The notes: generated by a model from the sequence alone, not told the origin. DNA of 64,000 nucleotides from Saccharina japonica (GCA_008828725.1 MEHQ01003632.1:365054-429053); one strand, 5' to 3'; shown: positions 21,841 through 34,240, numbered from the stretch's first letter. A program made the numbers and translations.

Positions 21841-24274
21841 TAGGGGCGATAGTAGACCTCGGACAGCTCAGTGCGTATGACACAAGAGGTGTGATAGCAA
21901 TGGGTCAAAACCAATGGGGTTACCACCAGCAAGGGGTGTGATAACGTGTGAAAGCTTTAGTCTGAAACCAGCATCTTTTTACATTCCACGAAAAAATGCG
22001 GTGATGGTATAAACCCACGCCTGAAATTCAATGCAGCAGAGACGCCCGGCTGGCTGCAATGCCGCAAGACTGTTATCGGTAGGGCATGATATCCTTATGC
22101 CCTGGCGCAACTCCCAGGGTTGAAATCATTGCTGTTCAGCGCTTTGGCGTCGGGAGGCGTATACGCGCAGCGCAGTGCAACATGATGTCTAGGGACGCGC
22201 TACCCGTTTGCCGCAGGCGAAATACCCGTTGGGTTCGTCCTGTCCACGGGAAAGAGGATTGGGGCTCCTTTAATATTACCCCCGCGGGAAAAAATAGTTT
22301 TTATGTCTATGCGTCTAAAACAAGTGTGATGTGGTTACTGTAGTACGCGGAGGGCGTTGTGTTGGTCGTTGATGCCACCACGACGTCGCTTGGAATTCCC
22401 TACTTGTTTCCCGACTAGGTCGGTGCTTCGTCGTTGTGGTTTCAACGGTGGCCGTTTAAGCGGCATCGGGGCGTATTTCCACGCCGTCTTGAAGTAGCCT
22501 ACATTGCTGAAATCGTATTGACGATGCTGCCTACCACGCTGGCATTAACTAGGGTGGTAGCCGTCGGCACTTGAGTGGTGGTGATTGAGTAAACAAATAT
22601 ATGCCGTAAAGTTCTTGAAGTTTTGTTGTTGTTGCAGCGGGTTTAACGAGTTGCGTAAATAAAGTGTCGCCGGTGGGAGGGGGCTGTTTTTTGTTTGTTA
22701 TATATTCGTGTCTCAACAAGGTAGCCTGGGCTCCCTTTTAAAGTCCGTTACAGTCGGCGCTTGCGTAGTTGCCAATACGAAAAGAGTGTCGTCGGGAGTG
22801 AGGGACGGCAGGGTACTTTCTTGGTGAATTTCAGACATGCCCTAGACTCCATTGCCGCTTTTCACTATTGAGTGGGGATGGCGTAGTTTTGCCACGCACA
22901 TAAATGCCGTGCCTCGCACTCTTCTTTTGCCGTCGGTGGTTGAGTGTTAGCCTTAGAGCGGGGGGGGGTTAAGTGTGTTGCCCCACCTTTAAATCAAACA
23001 TTCAGGATTCGCGTATTTTGTGCGCGGTTAACTAGAAGGGAAAGGTGTATACTGTGTTCGCACTAAAGGCCATACTTGCTCGGGTGTTTCCGTTATGTTT
23101 CTTTGTTGTGGCAGGCGGTGCGTGCACCGTGGCGAAACGAAGGGGAGGGGGGGGGGGGGGGGGGGGGGGGTTGTGATGCCCCTGACTTCATCGTCACGAA
23201 CTTGTGCCTTGAAACGTGATTTCCGTTTTTTTCTTTTGGGCTCTTGAAGACAGAGAGCGCCTGGGAAGCGTTGGCGTGTTGTGTCACTGACGCACACGCC
23301 AGACAGTGGGACGGAGTTTTAGTTGATTGTTGTGGTCGGCGTTTTCGTGGAGTTGGTTACGTAAACATTAGTCATTTGGTGGGGGTACGGGGTGACGAAT
23401 ATTGTTATGAGTTGGTCTGCATGCAGTTGTTTCAACAGGTGTTATGTTCCGTTGCTACTTTGGGTTTCTTAAAGTAGATGTCCGCCACATTTTTCGTGGA
23501 CGCTGAGAAGACATGCCATATTCTGTACATGGGCGTGTTATTGTGTTCCTGGAGTACACTCTACTGCTATGGTAAAGTGATATTATTGTTAATGTACATG
23601 CCATTGACGGACTGGCGTGTTTTCCTCTTGTCGTTGTCTGGTCTGGCGTGGCGGCCGCGGAGCGGGTGTTCTTACGTTGGTAGATGAACCCTCCAGTATT
23701 GAGCGTCTTTAGCGACGTTAGAAGGTGTCTGATTCCGCTTGGTCAAGAGAAGGGGGCGCCATGAAGACCGTAACCCGTTTCGCGCCGACGTCACGCTCGA
23801 CACGAAGTAGGCGTGGTGCTTCTGGTGATGCGAGCGGGGACAGGAAGGGGAGGCACAGTATGGTTAATGGCGTCCTAGTTTAGCAACCCTAATTACTGCC
23901 CCTTCGTGTACTACGGACGAGTGTCGCCAAACACTATTAGTTTGGGGGCGTTCCCTGGCAGTGAAATTCGAGGTTAACATGTTTTTCAATGACAATGACA
24001 TGCAAGTGTAAAAAGACAATGCTGCGGGGCTAAGAGGGTTATGCAGTAGTTCTACCCCTTCATTGCCTACTACTACCCTCCCACATGGTGTCCTATCTAT
24101 CAATACGTACTCCTGCAAAACGCTATTAAATAGCAGCCATTTCAAATGATCATCTGTGTCAGTTTAGTATGTCGCATCCAAATCAAGTTGCTTGAGCAAC
24201 ACAGGACCACTTCGAGGCAACATCAGAAACAAACATTGGGGTGATAATATGATGGTTCATGTAGAACCAATGTC
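21841..24274. other. no supported gene; 24-base poly-G run inside
   Basis: Short frames only. The plus strand is noticeably rich in G and T from about 22350 to 23870. An uninterrupted run of 24 G lies at 23147-23170. Nothing recognised by motif. Confidence 0.5.
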
Positions 24275-24511
24275 TCATACGTAGACTGCCTGCTGAAAGG
24301 CTTGACACACAAATACAGTAGTACTACTTGGACGTGGAATAAAGGTGCGTAACAGGTAGCGGGGTGGTTAATTCCAGACATTTGATATATATATATATAT
24401 ATATCATACGTAGACTGCCTTCTGAAAGGCTTGACACACAAATACAGTAGTACTACTTGGACGTGAAATAAAAGTGCGTATTAAGTAGTGCTTCGTTAAT
24501 TCCAGACATTT
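24275..24511 (+). repeat. tandem duplication, 129-bp period, with (TA)n inside
   Basis: Unit 1 is 24275-24403 and unit 2 starts at 24404. Both begin tcatacgtagactgcct and share 'gacacacaaatacagtagta' and 'ttaattccagacattt'. Unit 1 ends in an AT microsatellite (about 24384-24403) that is absent from unit 2. Confidence 0.9.
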
Positions 24512-24949
24512 CCTAATAATTTTTACATCGGCTTATTTCTGGGAAGTCTACCATCGATAAAGTGCTTCCCAGCACAGCTCCCGTATGGGATTACTCGAGA
24601 AATACATTGATGTAAGGTTGTCCTCCACGGCTAACTACTAAACCGGCACCGTGATCTTTCAACGAAGCTTATTGTCTGCGTCTCATACCAACTAGCTGCT
24701 TCCTTTTTAGGTCTGGAGTATTAAGAAGTTGATGTACGTACAGCGTATTGAATTTATGCCTCTGAAACAAATCGTACATAAACACAGCAATTAACGTCAA
24801 ATCGGTTGTAGAATTCAACAAGTTCAGAGGAGGCTTTTTTTGGTGCTGTAATGGGGATTTATTCCGTGGATGATTAGAGGGGTTTTGTTTCCGTGCGAGC
24901 TTCGATCTGTTTTGTTAGAAGACAGGATAAAAACACGTGATATTTTGGA

Positions 24950-25630
24950 GTACGTGGAAGCGCATGGAAGTGAGTGGGAGGAATGCCATCGCGTTAAAGT
25001 ACATGTGACAAAGTTGAGGTAACCGAGAGTGAGTGGAACCCCACAGAAGATCATGGCAGCCATGGCAGCCCGCGGAAGTAAATTAATATCATTGTAAGCT
25101 TCAGTTGAATGCTCCCGGAATCGTCCACGAAAGTTTTCACATGAAGCGTTCGTGGAAGCTTTCTTTTCCACAACAATCTGCCTTGGAAGCTTCCGTGGAA
25201 GAAAACGTGTACTCCCAGGGAAGCTTTTTCCATAGAAGCTTCCACGGACGCAGTGGAAGCAGTAGAAGCTTCCACAGACAGCCTCGAGGGCGTGGAAGTA
25301 AAATATATTTGACGGGAGTGTTTTACGGAAGTCAGTGAAAGTAAATACAGGTCCGCCGAAGATTCCATGGAAGCTTCCACTTGGCACTTCCACGGAAGCT
25401 TCCATTAGTAGATTCCACGGAAAATTCCTGCTTCCATGCAAGTGAAAGTTCCACGGAAGCGGTCGAAAATTACTTGAAGGTCGTGGAAGCTTTCATCGCT
25501 TCCATGGAAGCTTCAACGACTTTCAAGGTTACTTACATCACGTTATGGAAGCTTTTTTAGGAATCGTAGAAGCTTCCATGGAAGCGGTAGAAGCTTCCAT
25601 GTAAGTTGTGAAAGCTTTCAAGCAAGACAA
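24950..25630. repeat. field of palindromic GGAAGCTTCC-type words
   Basis: Dozens of copies of gaagcttcca, ttccatggaag and ttccacggaag at irregular spacing, dense at 25100-25620. Because the word is its own reverse complement, both strands look alike. A 205-codon minus-strand frame (24824-25441) reads through it but is repetitive (SFHG, GSFY) and not credible as a gene. The array resumes at about 27745-27775 (catggaagcttctat), beyond the element inserted at 25638-27734. Confidence 0.85.
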
Positions 25631-26212
25631 GTGGTCATTAGGGCGTATACCTCCGTGTTGTACGGCGATTTAGAGGGGGGTTCAAAATGCGCCCGCGTAA
25701 CGAGCTCCCGCGGGCCCATGTAGGCCTCAAATGCCATTCCGAAGCGTTGGCGAGATGCCCCAAGCCCACGCCAAGCCCGCACACACCTTGTTTTTTTCAG
25801 ACACGTCCTTGGGCCTAAGGGAATGGCGGCGCACGAAGGAGCAAACCAAGTCCCCCCTTTGATCACATCTTAAGGGCATGTATGTACTAAACGTATCTAC
25901 TCCCTCTGATTGGCCACTTGTTTCACCCTGCTTGACCGAAACCATGCCCCCTCTTGACCATCTGGGACAGCCTCAAAAACGACTACAGCAGTACGACTTA
26001 ACGTCACCGCCTAACAGCCAGAATATACCACTGGGAAGAACATCTAGAACTTGCAGGTTTTCGGGATTGTTTGCCTTGTAAAATCGGGCAGAACTATAAA
26101 AAAATCAAAAAATTATAGACGATATAAAAATGTCGGCTTTTCTGAGTAAATTACGACTCTTCCGAGAAACATGAAAACGGTGACGGGACAAGCAGAACAC
26201 ATACGCGGACGA

Positions 26213-26939
26213 GCTGGTTCAGGCATATCACCCGAAATTTGGTCAGTCAAGAATGCCGCATGCAAAAGCAACTTTAATGTCACATATTTGGTATGATACT
26301 GAGGGTGACATCGCCATTGTTTTGTTCAAGGATCTAGAACTGGCGCTACAGATGGAAATGTGGCCCGACCAATCACAGGCCTTCAAAGTGGTCAACAGTA
26401 ATCAGGCGTTTCCGTAGGAAAGCATGTTTCCCCCAAATGGTTTCCCTGAACAAGCCGCTTCCTGGTGGTCCAAGGCATGTTTGTACGAAGTTTCATGTAG
26501 ACATTCGAAGATCTGACTGCGTATGATCCTACAGTAAGTTGTCATTCTTAACGCCCATAATCGTATTCATACTAAAACAAAGTAATTACGAGGAAACGCC
26601 TATCTTTGCACTTTTACTGAACAAACGTCTAAATGGCCACTCCGTTTTTGGAGGTAGACCCTGATATTTGTTACACGTGTTTTATGCGCCCTACTCGAGC
26701 CTTTTACGAAGAGGTTTTAATTTGTTTTGCGCCGGAAATGTTGGATCTCTTAATACCCAAATTTCCCACAAAATTACAAAACAAACAATATCTGACGAAA
26801 AAATAAATAAATAAAAGACATCTGTCAAAGTCTCGTGTAGGACGCATAAAACACGTGTGCCAAATTTGAGGGTCTGTCTTAAAAAAACAGCGTGGGCATG
26901 GGCCACTGAAGGAAATTTGCGCGTTATACTTGAGCCAGC
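26213..26939. mobile_element. MITE family M1, copy 2 (inverted orientation)
   Basis: TIRs gctggttcaggcatatcacc at the left and ...acttgagccagc at the right. The internal order is reversed relative to the copy at 15727-16468: the 'ggcccgaccaatcacaggcc' part comes first and the gcataaaacacgtgt inverted pair last (about 26637-26710 and 26833-26899). Nested inside the long-TIR element. Confidence 0.85.
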
Positions 26940-26943
26940 CTGT

Positions 26944-27196
26944 AGTTGCTCGGCGTATGAGTCGTGGGTCGTGGGTTCCTGGGTGTTTAGTGCTACGTTG
27001 CCGGGTGACCCTACTCAAACATACCAGCCTGCCGTCCAACACACAGCACAGACACATGGAATGTTACATTTTACCTGTGTTGCCCGTAACTCCCGTAGTT
27101 CAATTAAATCACTGCTGAAACGTATCACGTACCGATACGTTTGTAAGTCACCATACCCGGCAACGAAGCAACCGACGACTCATACGCCAAGCAACT
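26944..27196. mobile_element. inverted-repeat element of about 253 bp
   Basis: TIR agttgctcggcgtatgagtc at the left and its near-perfect complement (gactcatacgccaagcaact) at the right. A further inner inverted pair contains 'cgttgccgggt'. It lies 4 bases from MITE M1 copy 2, so both sit in the same gap of the long-TIR element. No coding sequence. Confidence 0.8.
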
Positions 27197-27775
27197 GCGC
27201 GTATGTGTTTTACTTCTCCCATAACCGTCATCATGTTTTCTTCATATAGTCTATGAATATTCGATTTATATATAGTTCCGCCGAGATTTGGGCGGCAAAC
27301 GATCCCGACTACTCGCAAGTTCTGGATGTTGCGCCCCGTGGTCTATCCGGGCAGTTGGGCGGTGAGGTGGATCCATGCTGCTGTAGTCGTTTTTGAGGCT
27401 GTCGCCGATGGTCAAATGGGTCTATGGTTTTCGGTCAAACGGGTAAAACGAGGGGAGTAGATACATTTAGTAGGTACGTGGGGTTATCCCCCCCCAAGAT
27501 GTGATCAAAGGGGGGACTTCGTTTTCTCCCTCGTGCGCCGCCGTCCTGTTAAATCCAAGGACGTGTTTGAAAAACAAACAAACGTCGTTTGCGTGCTTGG
27601 CGTGGGCTTCGGGCATCTTGCCAGGACTTCGGAATGGCGTTTGGAGCATGTTGGGGCCCGCGGGAGCGCGTTATGCGGGCGCATTTCGACCATACCGCGA
27701 AATGGCCGTAACAACGCGGGGTATACCCCCGAATTAACATTTCCCTTCATGGAAGCTTCTATCTACTTTCACGGG

Positions 27776-30700
27776 GAAAACAAAAAAAAATGTACCAGAC
27801 CCCCTGCCTTCGAAAAGCAGAATGGGTAGGTTGGAGCGGCAGAAAAAGGGCACAAGTCCCTGGCTTGGCTAAACCATACATCGACTACCTCACCTCTATT
27901 AACGCTTGCAGCAGTAACTTTGTGTTTGCTTGCGCCCGACAAGGGGATGCTGACCTGCACGTGGTGCGTTTTTAGAAAGGAATAGCTACATGTGGGACCT
28001 TAAAAAAACTCGAACCAACCACACTATCCCACTCGCCGACTCAGTCTAGAGGCATTATCTTCACCAATAACCTGTGTATTGATTGTTACTCCGGTAGCGA
28101 AGGCGGTTACTTTGTCTACATACAAAAATACACTGTGTATACGATCTTGCTGGTCGACTCCGCTTGACCGCTTCAAAGTGGAGGTGAAGCCACCAATAAC
28201 GTGAACAGGACTACCACGTAGAGCGAGACAGACGTTAAAAATAGCTGCAAGAGTAATCGATATATTAGGGAAAGAGTATTTTCTCAGAGCCGCTTGCCCA
28301 TGAAACCACCGAAGAGAGGCAGTATGACGTCGGATTCATGATCCCCATCTCATGATATCCCACCCCTGAACAATATAGCGCTCTTGTGGAATGGTTTCGG
28401 CAAGTTAGAGAGGGGGCTCCACGGACATCGCCTGTTTTGGTGTGTTCACCTTTAGCTGTAAGTCGGACGCATGAACGAGACTCAAACACATAGCAACGGA
28501 TTCGGTATTCCCGACAAACCATTCTCTTGCGCTGAAACGTTTAGGTAAATCAGTAATTTGTTTCTAAATTAGATTTCTGTTCACGTAATCCTCAGTTTAT
28601 TCGAATCGCAGAAATTCCCTAACAATGTAGGTAAGACCGATCGAAACACGGCAATAGTTATGCTTGCCTAGAACACAAACCAACGTCGAATACGTTAATT
28701 TTTGTAAAATCAGGTTGTCTGGTTTATTTCAGACATTTTAAGCGGGGGTTGTCCGTCGTTAACCCACCCTCCCTCAGAAACCGTACTCTCTACCGCGGAT
28801 GGCTCCTACACCAAATGGTAGCGTTAAAAAAAGATTGAGTGGATAATGCTGGTGTTTCAAGGTATTCAGCCCACCGTGGTGAAAGAAAAAAAAGAACATT
28901 CAGAGCGCGGGAATAGTAAAACATATCAATGCTTATGAAAGTTTGTACATCAAGTTTCACGTTTAAGAGTTCGGTAGAATCTCAGTGTTGGAACTCCTCT
29001 TCTGGTGTCGTAGTATTTTCTTATCTACACTTTGGTGGTGCGTCACGTCCCTGCATGCAGATAGTTGTTTCAAAAGCAGTCGCTTCGCTACCGGCACTGC
29101 TGTCGTGCGCTCTGGTCTAACTTCGGAATGCGGCGCTACGCCCACAAAACCGAAAAAGTGAAATCGATAGACAATTTTGTGAAAAATCGAAAACATTCGG
29201 GAATACGACCAAAACTTAGAACAACCAAGCTTTTACGTAACTGAGACCCATTTGTGACCACGTTTTGGTTTGTGCTTCACAGCGAAAAACATTGTATAAA
29301 CTCATATATACTTCCCGAAATGTTTAGGTTGGGGCAGCAAGGCCAGGTTGCCACGGAACCTGCCTGTAGTGACGACATCTTCTCGAATTTAAATGTCAGA
29401 AAATGAAGCATATCTGGTGTGTCGTGTTTGAGACAACATTAAGAACAAATGCGCCAACTGAGAAAAGGTTTGCCGGGGGTTTGACTCCAGTCCACCGCAA
29501 GGGAGGTATCTGCCATTTAATTTGCCTGTTGTCGGCCATCGTATCAGAGGGGAATAAGGACACAGCATCCAACTTCCCATCGGAGAAAGCTCGAGGCAGA
29601 AAGGAAGCCGAGTGCGCTGATATACAGTGTGCCACTTGGCTGTCGGTACAGTATGCGTCCGGCAGTGGGTATCCCTTATGTCGTAAACTAGTCTACATAA
29701 CCTTGAGGTATGCCGTTGGTCTGTTCATTAACCTATCCCAGCAACTTTTCTTGGACGTTTAGTCGGTAATTTAAGGGCCGGAGATACCTCATAAACTGAT
29801 TGTAATAGCATGAAAGATGGGGCACGCACAACGTAAGCGTAAGAAAATACACCGGCGTCGATGACCATGCAGTTCTGGTACAATATATACATATTGAAAT
29901 TATTGTTGTTACATATTCGAGAACACAGAAAACCAAGACATAAGTAGTCGGCAGCAAAACCGTTGAAGATGAAGCAGAGCGGTATGTTTAATACACAAAT
30001 TAGATACTCTGAACGCTGAGTTGATATGGTTAGGATAGGGTAGGTCTTACTACGAGGCACGTTCACGCTCAGTGCTACAGTGGAGAACGAACGGTACATG
30101 GCCGTTTCAAAGCGCGTTAGTGCTGTCAAACGAGACGCGCGCTACGGTGGGGGTATACCCATTTGGTTATGAGACTCCCCGCCTGAGGAGCCCTGTATCT
30201 CACACGAATCGTGACTACACCTATATGAAGATGACTACACTGTAATCTCATCATCTAAGAGTACCGTGGGTACAGATTCTACAAAAATACACAATACAAA
30301 TGGCGTGGCCGGATTAATGGGTACAGTCGTTTCTCAGTTAAGCGGTCGGGTCGGTCACACATGGTTTTGCTATCGTTATATGGGTAACGAGGACGTCTGT
30401 CAACAATCTACTCGACTTGTTTGACACTTTCACTGCCATGGGTGCTAAACTGCCATCCCAACTATGTCGATGGACGTACCGCACGAATACGCCAATACCC
30501 TTATCCATTTGATGTCGAAGTGACCCTTCCGGATCTGTTTACGGGTTACAAGCTGGACCAAAATGCAGTCCAGGCCTGATCCGGTTCTGACCCATAACAC
30601 AGGATTAAAACCATAACACTTAGCGTGATGTTTGGTACCAACTACGTCGTCCGATGTGGTGCTTGTGAGGCAAGACAACAGAAAGAGAAAGAGTAACCCT

Positions 30701-31094
30701 CACACTGTTCTTGGCAACATATCAACCACATCATTTTCCCGGCGGACCGGTTCTTCTATGCATTCGTATCGCCTGTTATATGTCGAATGGCTTTACCGGT
30801 CGAAATATTCGGAATGGCATATAGCCAGGTCATGTCCCGGCGAAACTAGGCGCTCTAGCGATCTTTGGTCAAGCCTGGGTTTTCCTCCCCCATATATACA
30901 CGGCATTGCCTCGCACCGAAAACCGTCCTTGCGATATAAGGCTGAGACAGCCGGAGCCGACACTACGACAAATGAATTAAGAGCAAACGACACCGACGTC
31001 CCATATATAGCTGGTATGACCACTGCAGAGCTGCACGATGCATCTAGTCCACGCAAACTTATCACACCGATTTTCGGGACCGTTTGGAAATATT
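27776..31094. other. no supported gene
   Basis: Open frames are short and have no recognised domains. A 119-codon plus frame (29403-29762) and a 202-codon plus frame (30632-31240, whose tail is antisense to the EsV-1-7 gene) carry no domain signal. A tRNA B-box-like word (gggtttgactcc, about 29475) has no matching cloverleaf. Confidence 0.5.
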
Positions 31095-32108
31095 TCAAAA
31101 CATGCACTCCGTTTTCACGTCAAATCGGGAAGGGTTTACAGAATGACTCGACAGGCTACGACGAGCTCTCTTGCTTGCGGGTACCTGTCCAACGCAGACG
31201 AAGCCGTCCTGAGAGGGGCCATGCTGGGGGCAGTGGGTAGGTTGCTTGCCACTGAGTCCCCACCGTGACGTTCGGCCACATTTTGCAGCTTGGCACTTGA
31301 CACGAAAATTAATCAATTGCCCTACCGAACAGTCGGTTTTATGGTTGGAACACACTGTCGGCACACCGCCAGTCAGTAAACCCCAGATCGGTGCCCTGTT
31401 GCAGGTGTCATGTGAGCAACGCTTCCCCTGGAGGTTTACCATGCCGTCAGCCGCATGCTTTTTGCAGTACGCCGCCGTCTTCCTGCCCTCGACATTGAAA
31501 CTCGGGCGCTTCATGCAAGTTCTATGTGAGCAACGTCGGCCGAAGACGTCCACCATGTCATCGGCTGCATGCTTCTTACAGTAAACCGCCGTCTTGCTAC
31601 CCGCGACATTGAAATTCGGCTGCTTCATGCAGGTATCATGTGAGCAGAGCCTGTGGCCGAGAATAATCATACCGTCCTCAGCATGCTGCTTGCAGTACAC
31701 CGCCGTCTTGCTGCCCTCATCATTGAAATACGGCCTCTTCATGCAGGTCTTATGTAAGCAGCGCCGTGTTACGACGTCCACCATGTCATCGGCCGCATGC
31801 TGCTTGCAGTACACTGCCGTGTTGCTGCCCTCGACGTTGTAATTCGGCCGCTTGATGCAGGTGTCATATGAGCAACGCTTGTGGCAAACGTTCACCATGC
31901 CGTCCTCAGCATGTTGCATGCAGTACGCAGGCCTCTTGGTCCCCTCGACATTGAAACTCGGATACTTCTTGCAGGAGTCATATACGCACACCCTGCTCTT
32001 GGTGCTCACCATGCCGTCCTCCGCGTGTTGCTTGCAGTACGCCCCCATAATACCTTTGCCAGCGTAAATCCCCCACTCAATGCAGGCATCGCTTGAACAA
32101 CGCCTCAT
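31095..32108 (-). CDS. EsV-1-7 repeat protein, 8 units, intact
   Basis: ATG at 32108 and stop at 31095; 337 aa in one uninterrupted frame. It consists of about 38-residue EsV-1-7 units: RCSHDTCMKRPSFN..., then G(S)KTAVYCKQHA, then DGMV, i.e. Cys-x4-Cys ... Cys-x2-His, a predicted metal-binding motif. Units 1 to 6 are canonical or nearly so (unit 1 diverged: 'CSSDACIEWGIY'). Units 7 and 8 are a variant pair with Trp ('APIWGLLTGG', 'TSRWGLSGKQPTHC'). After them comes a basic patch 'SKRARRSL', possibly a nuclear signal, and a tail ending 'DVKTECMF'. The family is named after Ectocarpus virus EsV-1 gene 7 and includes the brown-algal developmental regulator IMMEDIATE UPRIGHT; biochemical function is unknown. 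No signal peptide or membrane segment. The paralogue at 56888-58474 shares units 12-13 and the tail. Introns were not detected. Confidence 0.9.
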   Translation of the reverse strand: MRRCSSDACIEWGIYAGKGIMGAYCKQHAEDGMVSTKSRVCVYDSCKKYPSFNVEGTKRPAYCMQHAEDGMVNVCHKRCSYDTCIKRPNYNVEGSNTAVYCKQHAADDMVDVVTRRCLHKTCMKRPYFNDEGSKTAVYCKQHAEDGMIILGHRLCSHDTCMKQPNFNVAGSKTAVYCKKHAADDMVDVFGRRCSHRTCMKRPSFNVEGRKTAAYCKKHAADGMVNLQGKRCSHDTCNRAPIWGLLTGGVPTVCSNHKTDCSVGQLINFRVKCQAAKCGRTSRWGLSGKQPTHCPQHGPSQDGFVCVGQVPASKRARRSLSSHSVNPSRFDVKTECMF

Positions 32109-33940
32109 TATCGTCGGACACGGGTTGGTGGCGATGGCGGTGTGAATACCTGTGGAATATAATATGGCGGGTGTGGCACAGCAAGTATCGATGAAGTTCA
32201 GACTGAGCTGTCACGCCTACAGCTTGTTGATATGTCGGTGATGAGCGACGATTAAAAGGCTTTCGCCGCCACGCGCTGCAATACAATGGTCCCACTTATT
32301 TACTGATTGAACTCGACGGGCAGGAAGACTGACTGTCACACCGTCCAACCTTCGAACACTGTACCGCTGTTCGTTTGCTCAAGGGACTTTCAGGTACGGT
32401 TTGGATGAAGAGGGTTTGTGATCGGAGGGGAACACAAGAAAAATACTCGACAACCGTGTGGGTCACGGGAGTAAGATGCTGTTGCAGTGAAATATTGGAA
32501 TATACCCTGGTGTTTGAGTAGTGAAGTTTCTGAGGGATCCGTCTTGTTTCGAATACATCTCTTCGTACGAGCGCGTTTTGGCGAGACTCTTGAATACGTT
32601 GACATGGCCATCCTATTCGGACGCGTTTGTAAATGTTTGGGCTCAATCCGAGGACTATACCTTTCATACCAAGCGCCCAGGTTGATATTTTAGTTTATAG
32701 TTTTCGGCGGGAGTGGCTACAACGATTTGCCAGGTGCTCTGGATGAGGTCGTATTTTGCACGTACTTCCCCGTAAATAATCGCCTACTTTTCGCCCTTTC
32801 ACGAGATCATGAGCAGACAGCCCAGCGATTGCAGTGAACCACACGTACACAACCTAACATGCAGAGAACCCAACGTTACAACTCTGGACCAATAAGCAAA
32901 ACGGTGGCTGTGTGACACACTAATTTGCGCTGTACTGATATGACTATTGCATTTACGTCCTATTTATCGGAACCTGCCGTCCGTAATCAAGCGTCTACCT
33001 TTCTGTGCTGCCGTTGTGTGTCGCAGATGCACTCTTATGCCGGACGGAAAGGTAAGGATCCGACAGCACGGAACGACTACCAAACATACGTTACAACGCC
33101 GCCGATCACAACAAGCAGGAGCGGGCCACACCAAGCGCGTGCGGCAGACCCGCCGTTTACTGCTGTGGCTAATAGTAGTTGCTTTATCGGGGGCTTATAT
33201 CTGTCCTCGGTCAACAACAATCACCATTGTCTTCTCATCTGCCACTGGGCTATCCATAATATGTGTCGCGCGTGTGGCGCGCGGCTCGATAAATACCTCA
33301 TGGAATCATTGAGCTTTGGTGATATGGTAAATTAGTCACGATGCCCCAGTTTGGATTCGAAGGAGTGAGTTCAAAATTCGGCGAGTGCATGCCTAATATT
33401 GTTTTAAAATTTTGTTTTGTATCGTGTACGTATTCCAGACACCAGACACCGCAGACAGCAGACGAGCACGCAGACTGCACTCCAAACTAGCTGCATACAA
33501 CGATATATATACACCCCTGCCGTCCGACAGCAGAAAAAAACGCAAGACCACGCGCATTCGGTGTTCCGTCTGCGCTGTGTTGCTCTGGGCCCCTACTTTT
33601 GTACTTTAGAGATGCTGCATTTATCAGACTCTGCAATACGTACAGCTGGGGGTCTCTGCAGCTTCTGTTGCTGTGATGTATTGCAATTGGCAGCAGCAGA
33701 AGCAAAGGAAGAGTGCGATTTGAGTAGCCAGCCGAGAGCGCAGGGTATTCGCAGTCGACAGGGTGATGCGCTGCATACTTCACATATATACACACCACTG
33801 GATTAATACATACAACGAGGCTAAATGATAAAGAACGCTCAGGCCAACAATCGAGAAGGGCCATATCTATCAAACTCGTCAAATCGTCCTTCGAACAGCG
33901 AGTTACGGGTTAGCGGTGCAAGGTGCAACTTTGGAAATTG
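32109..33940. other. no supported gene; contains upstream region of the EsV-1-7 gene
   Basis: The first few hundred bases should include the promoter and 5' leader of the minus-strand EsV-1-7 gene, but no TATA-like element can be called with confidence. Other frames (for example 32925-33335 and 33487-33882) are short and unrecognised. Confidence 0.45.
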
Positions 33941-34035
33941 CACATCAAAACCAAGTCACTTTCTTTCAGCCCGCACACAAAGAGGCTGTACGCATCGATT
34001 GCTTTAGTAGCACCAAGACGTCTGTATCTCTGGAA

Positions 34036-34240
34036 GCAAACCAAACAAGTCAATTTCGACCACCCGCAAGAAAATCAAAGCAATCTCGACCCGTCGCAAG
34101 AAAAACAAGATAAATTCGACCACGACGCAAAAATAAACAAACTTTGAACCTAACACGAAAATCAAGTCAATTGCGATCACCATTTTGAAACCAAGACACT
34201 TTTCCACGATGCAAACTAAGTCAATTTCCACCACGCACTC
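34036..34240 (+). repeat. degenerate tandem array, unit about 30 bp
   Basis: About seven units of the type gcaagaaaatcaagtcaatt plus tcgaccaccc, with many substitutions (boundaries near 34037, 34068, 34098, 34129, 34158, 34187 and 34213). Read on the minus strand it gives a repetitive peptide with 'VEIDL'. Related words (gtcaatttttgttcaca, gtttcgacccc) continue in the 180-bp copies at 34413 and 35121. Confidence 0.7.

Larger units (their letters stand above)
25638..27734. mobile_element. long-TIR element of about 2.1 kb with nested insertions
   Basis: Left arm 25638-26106 and right arm 27263-27734 are imperfect reverse complements over about 470 bp. Shared words include gggcgtatacc / ggtatacccc at the tips, ggacgtgt, gatcaaaggggg, 'cgactacagcag' and 'gaacttgc'. 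The middle is almost entirely two smaller inverted-repeat elements (26213-26939 and 26944-27196). Without them the element is little more than its two arms, like a foldback or long-TIR MITE (Mutator-like TIR length). It sits inside the GGAAGCTTCC field. No transposase and no clear target duplication. Confidence 0.85.

Noticed and set aside
24824..25441. 205-codon minus-strand frame
   Set aside because: Generated by the AAGCTT word field; the peptide is a shuffled repeat of SFHG and similar.
29460..29500. B-box-like word suggesting a SINE
   Set aside because: No stem pairing and wrong distance to any A-box.
30632..31240. 202-codon plus-strand frame
   Set aside because: Its end is antisense to the EsV-1-7 tail, the rest has no domain or repeat signal, and composition is random-like.
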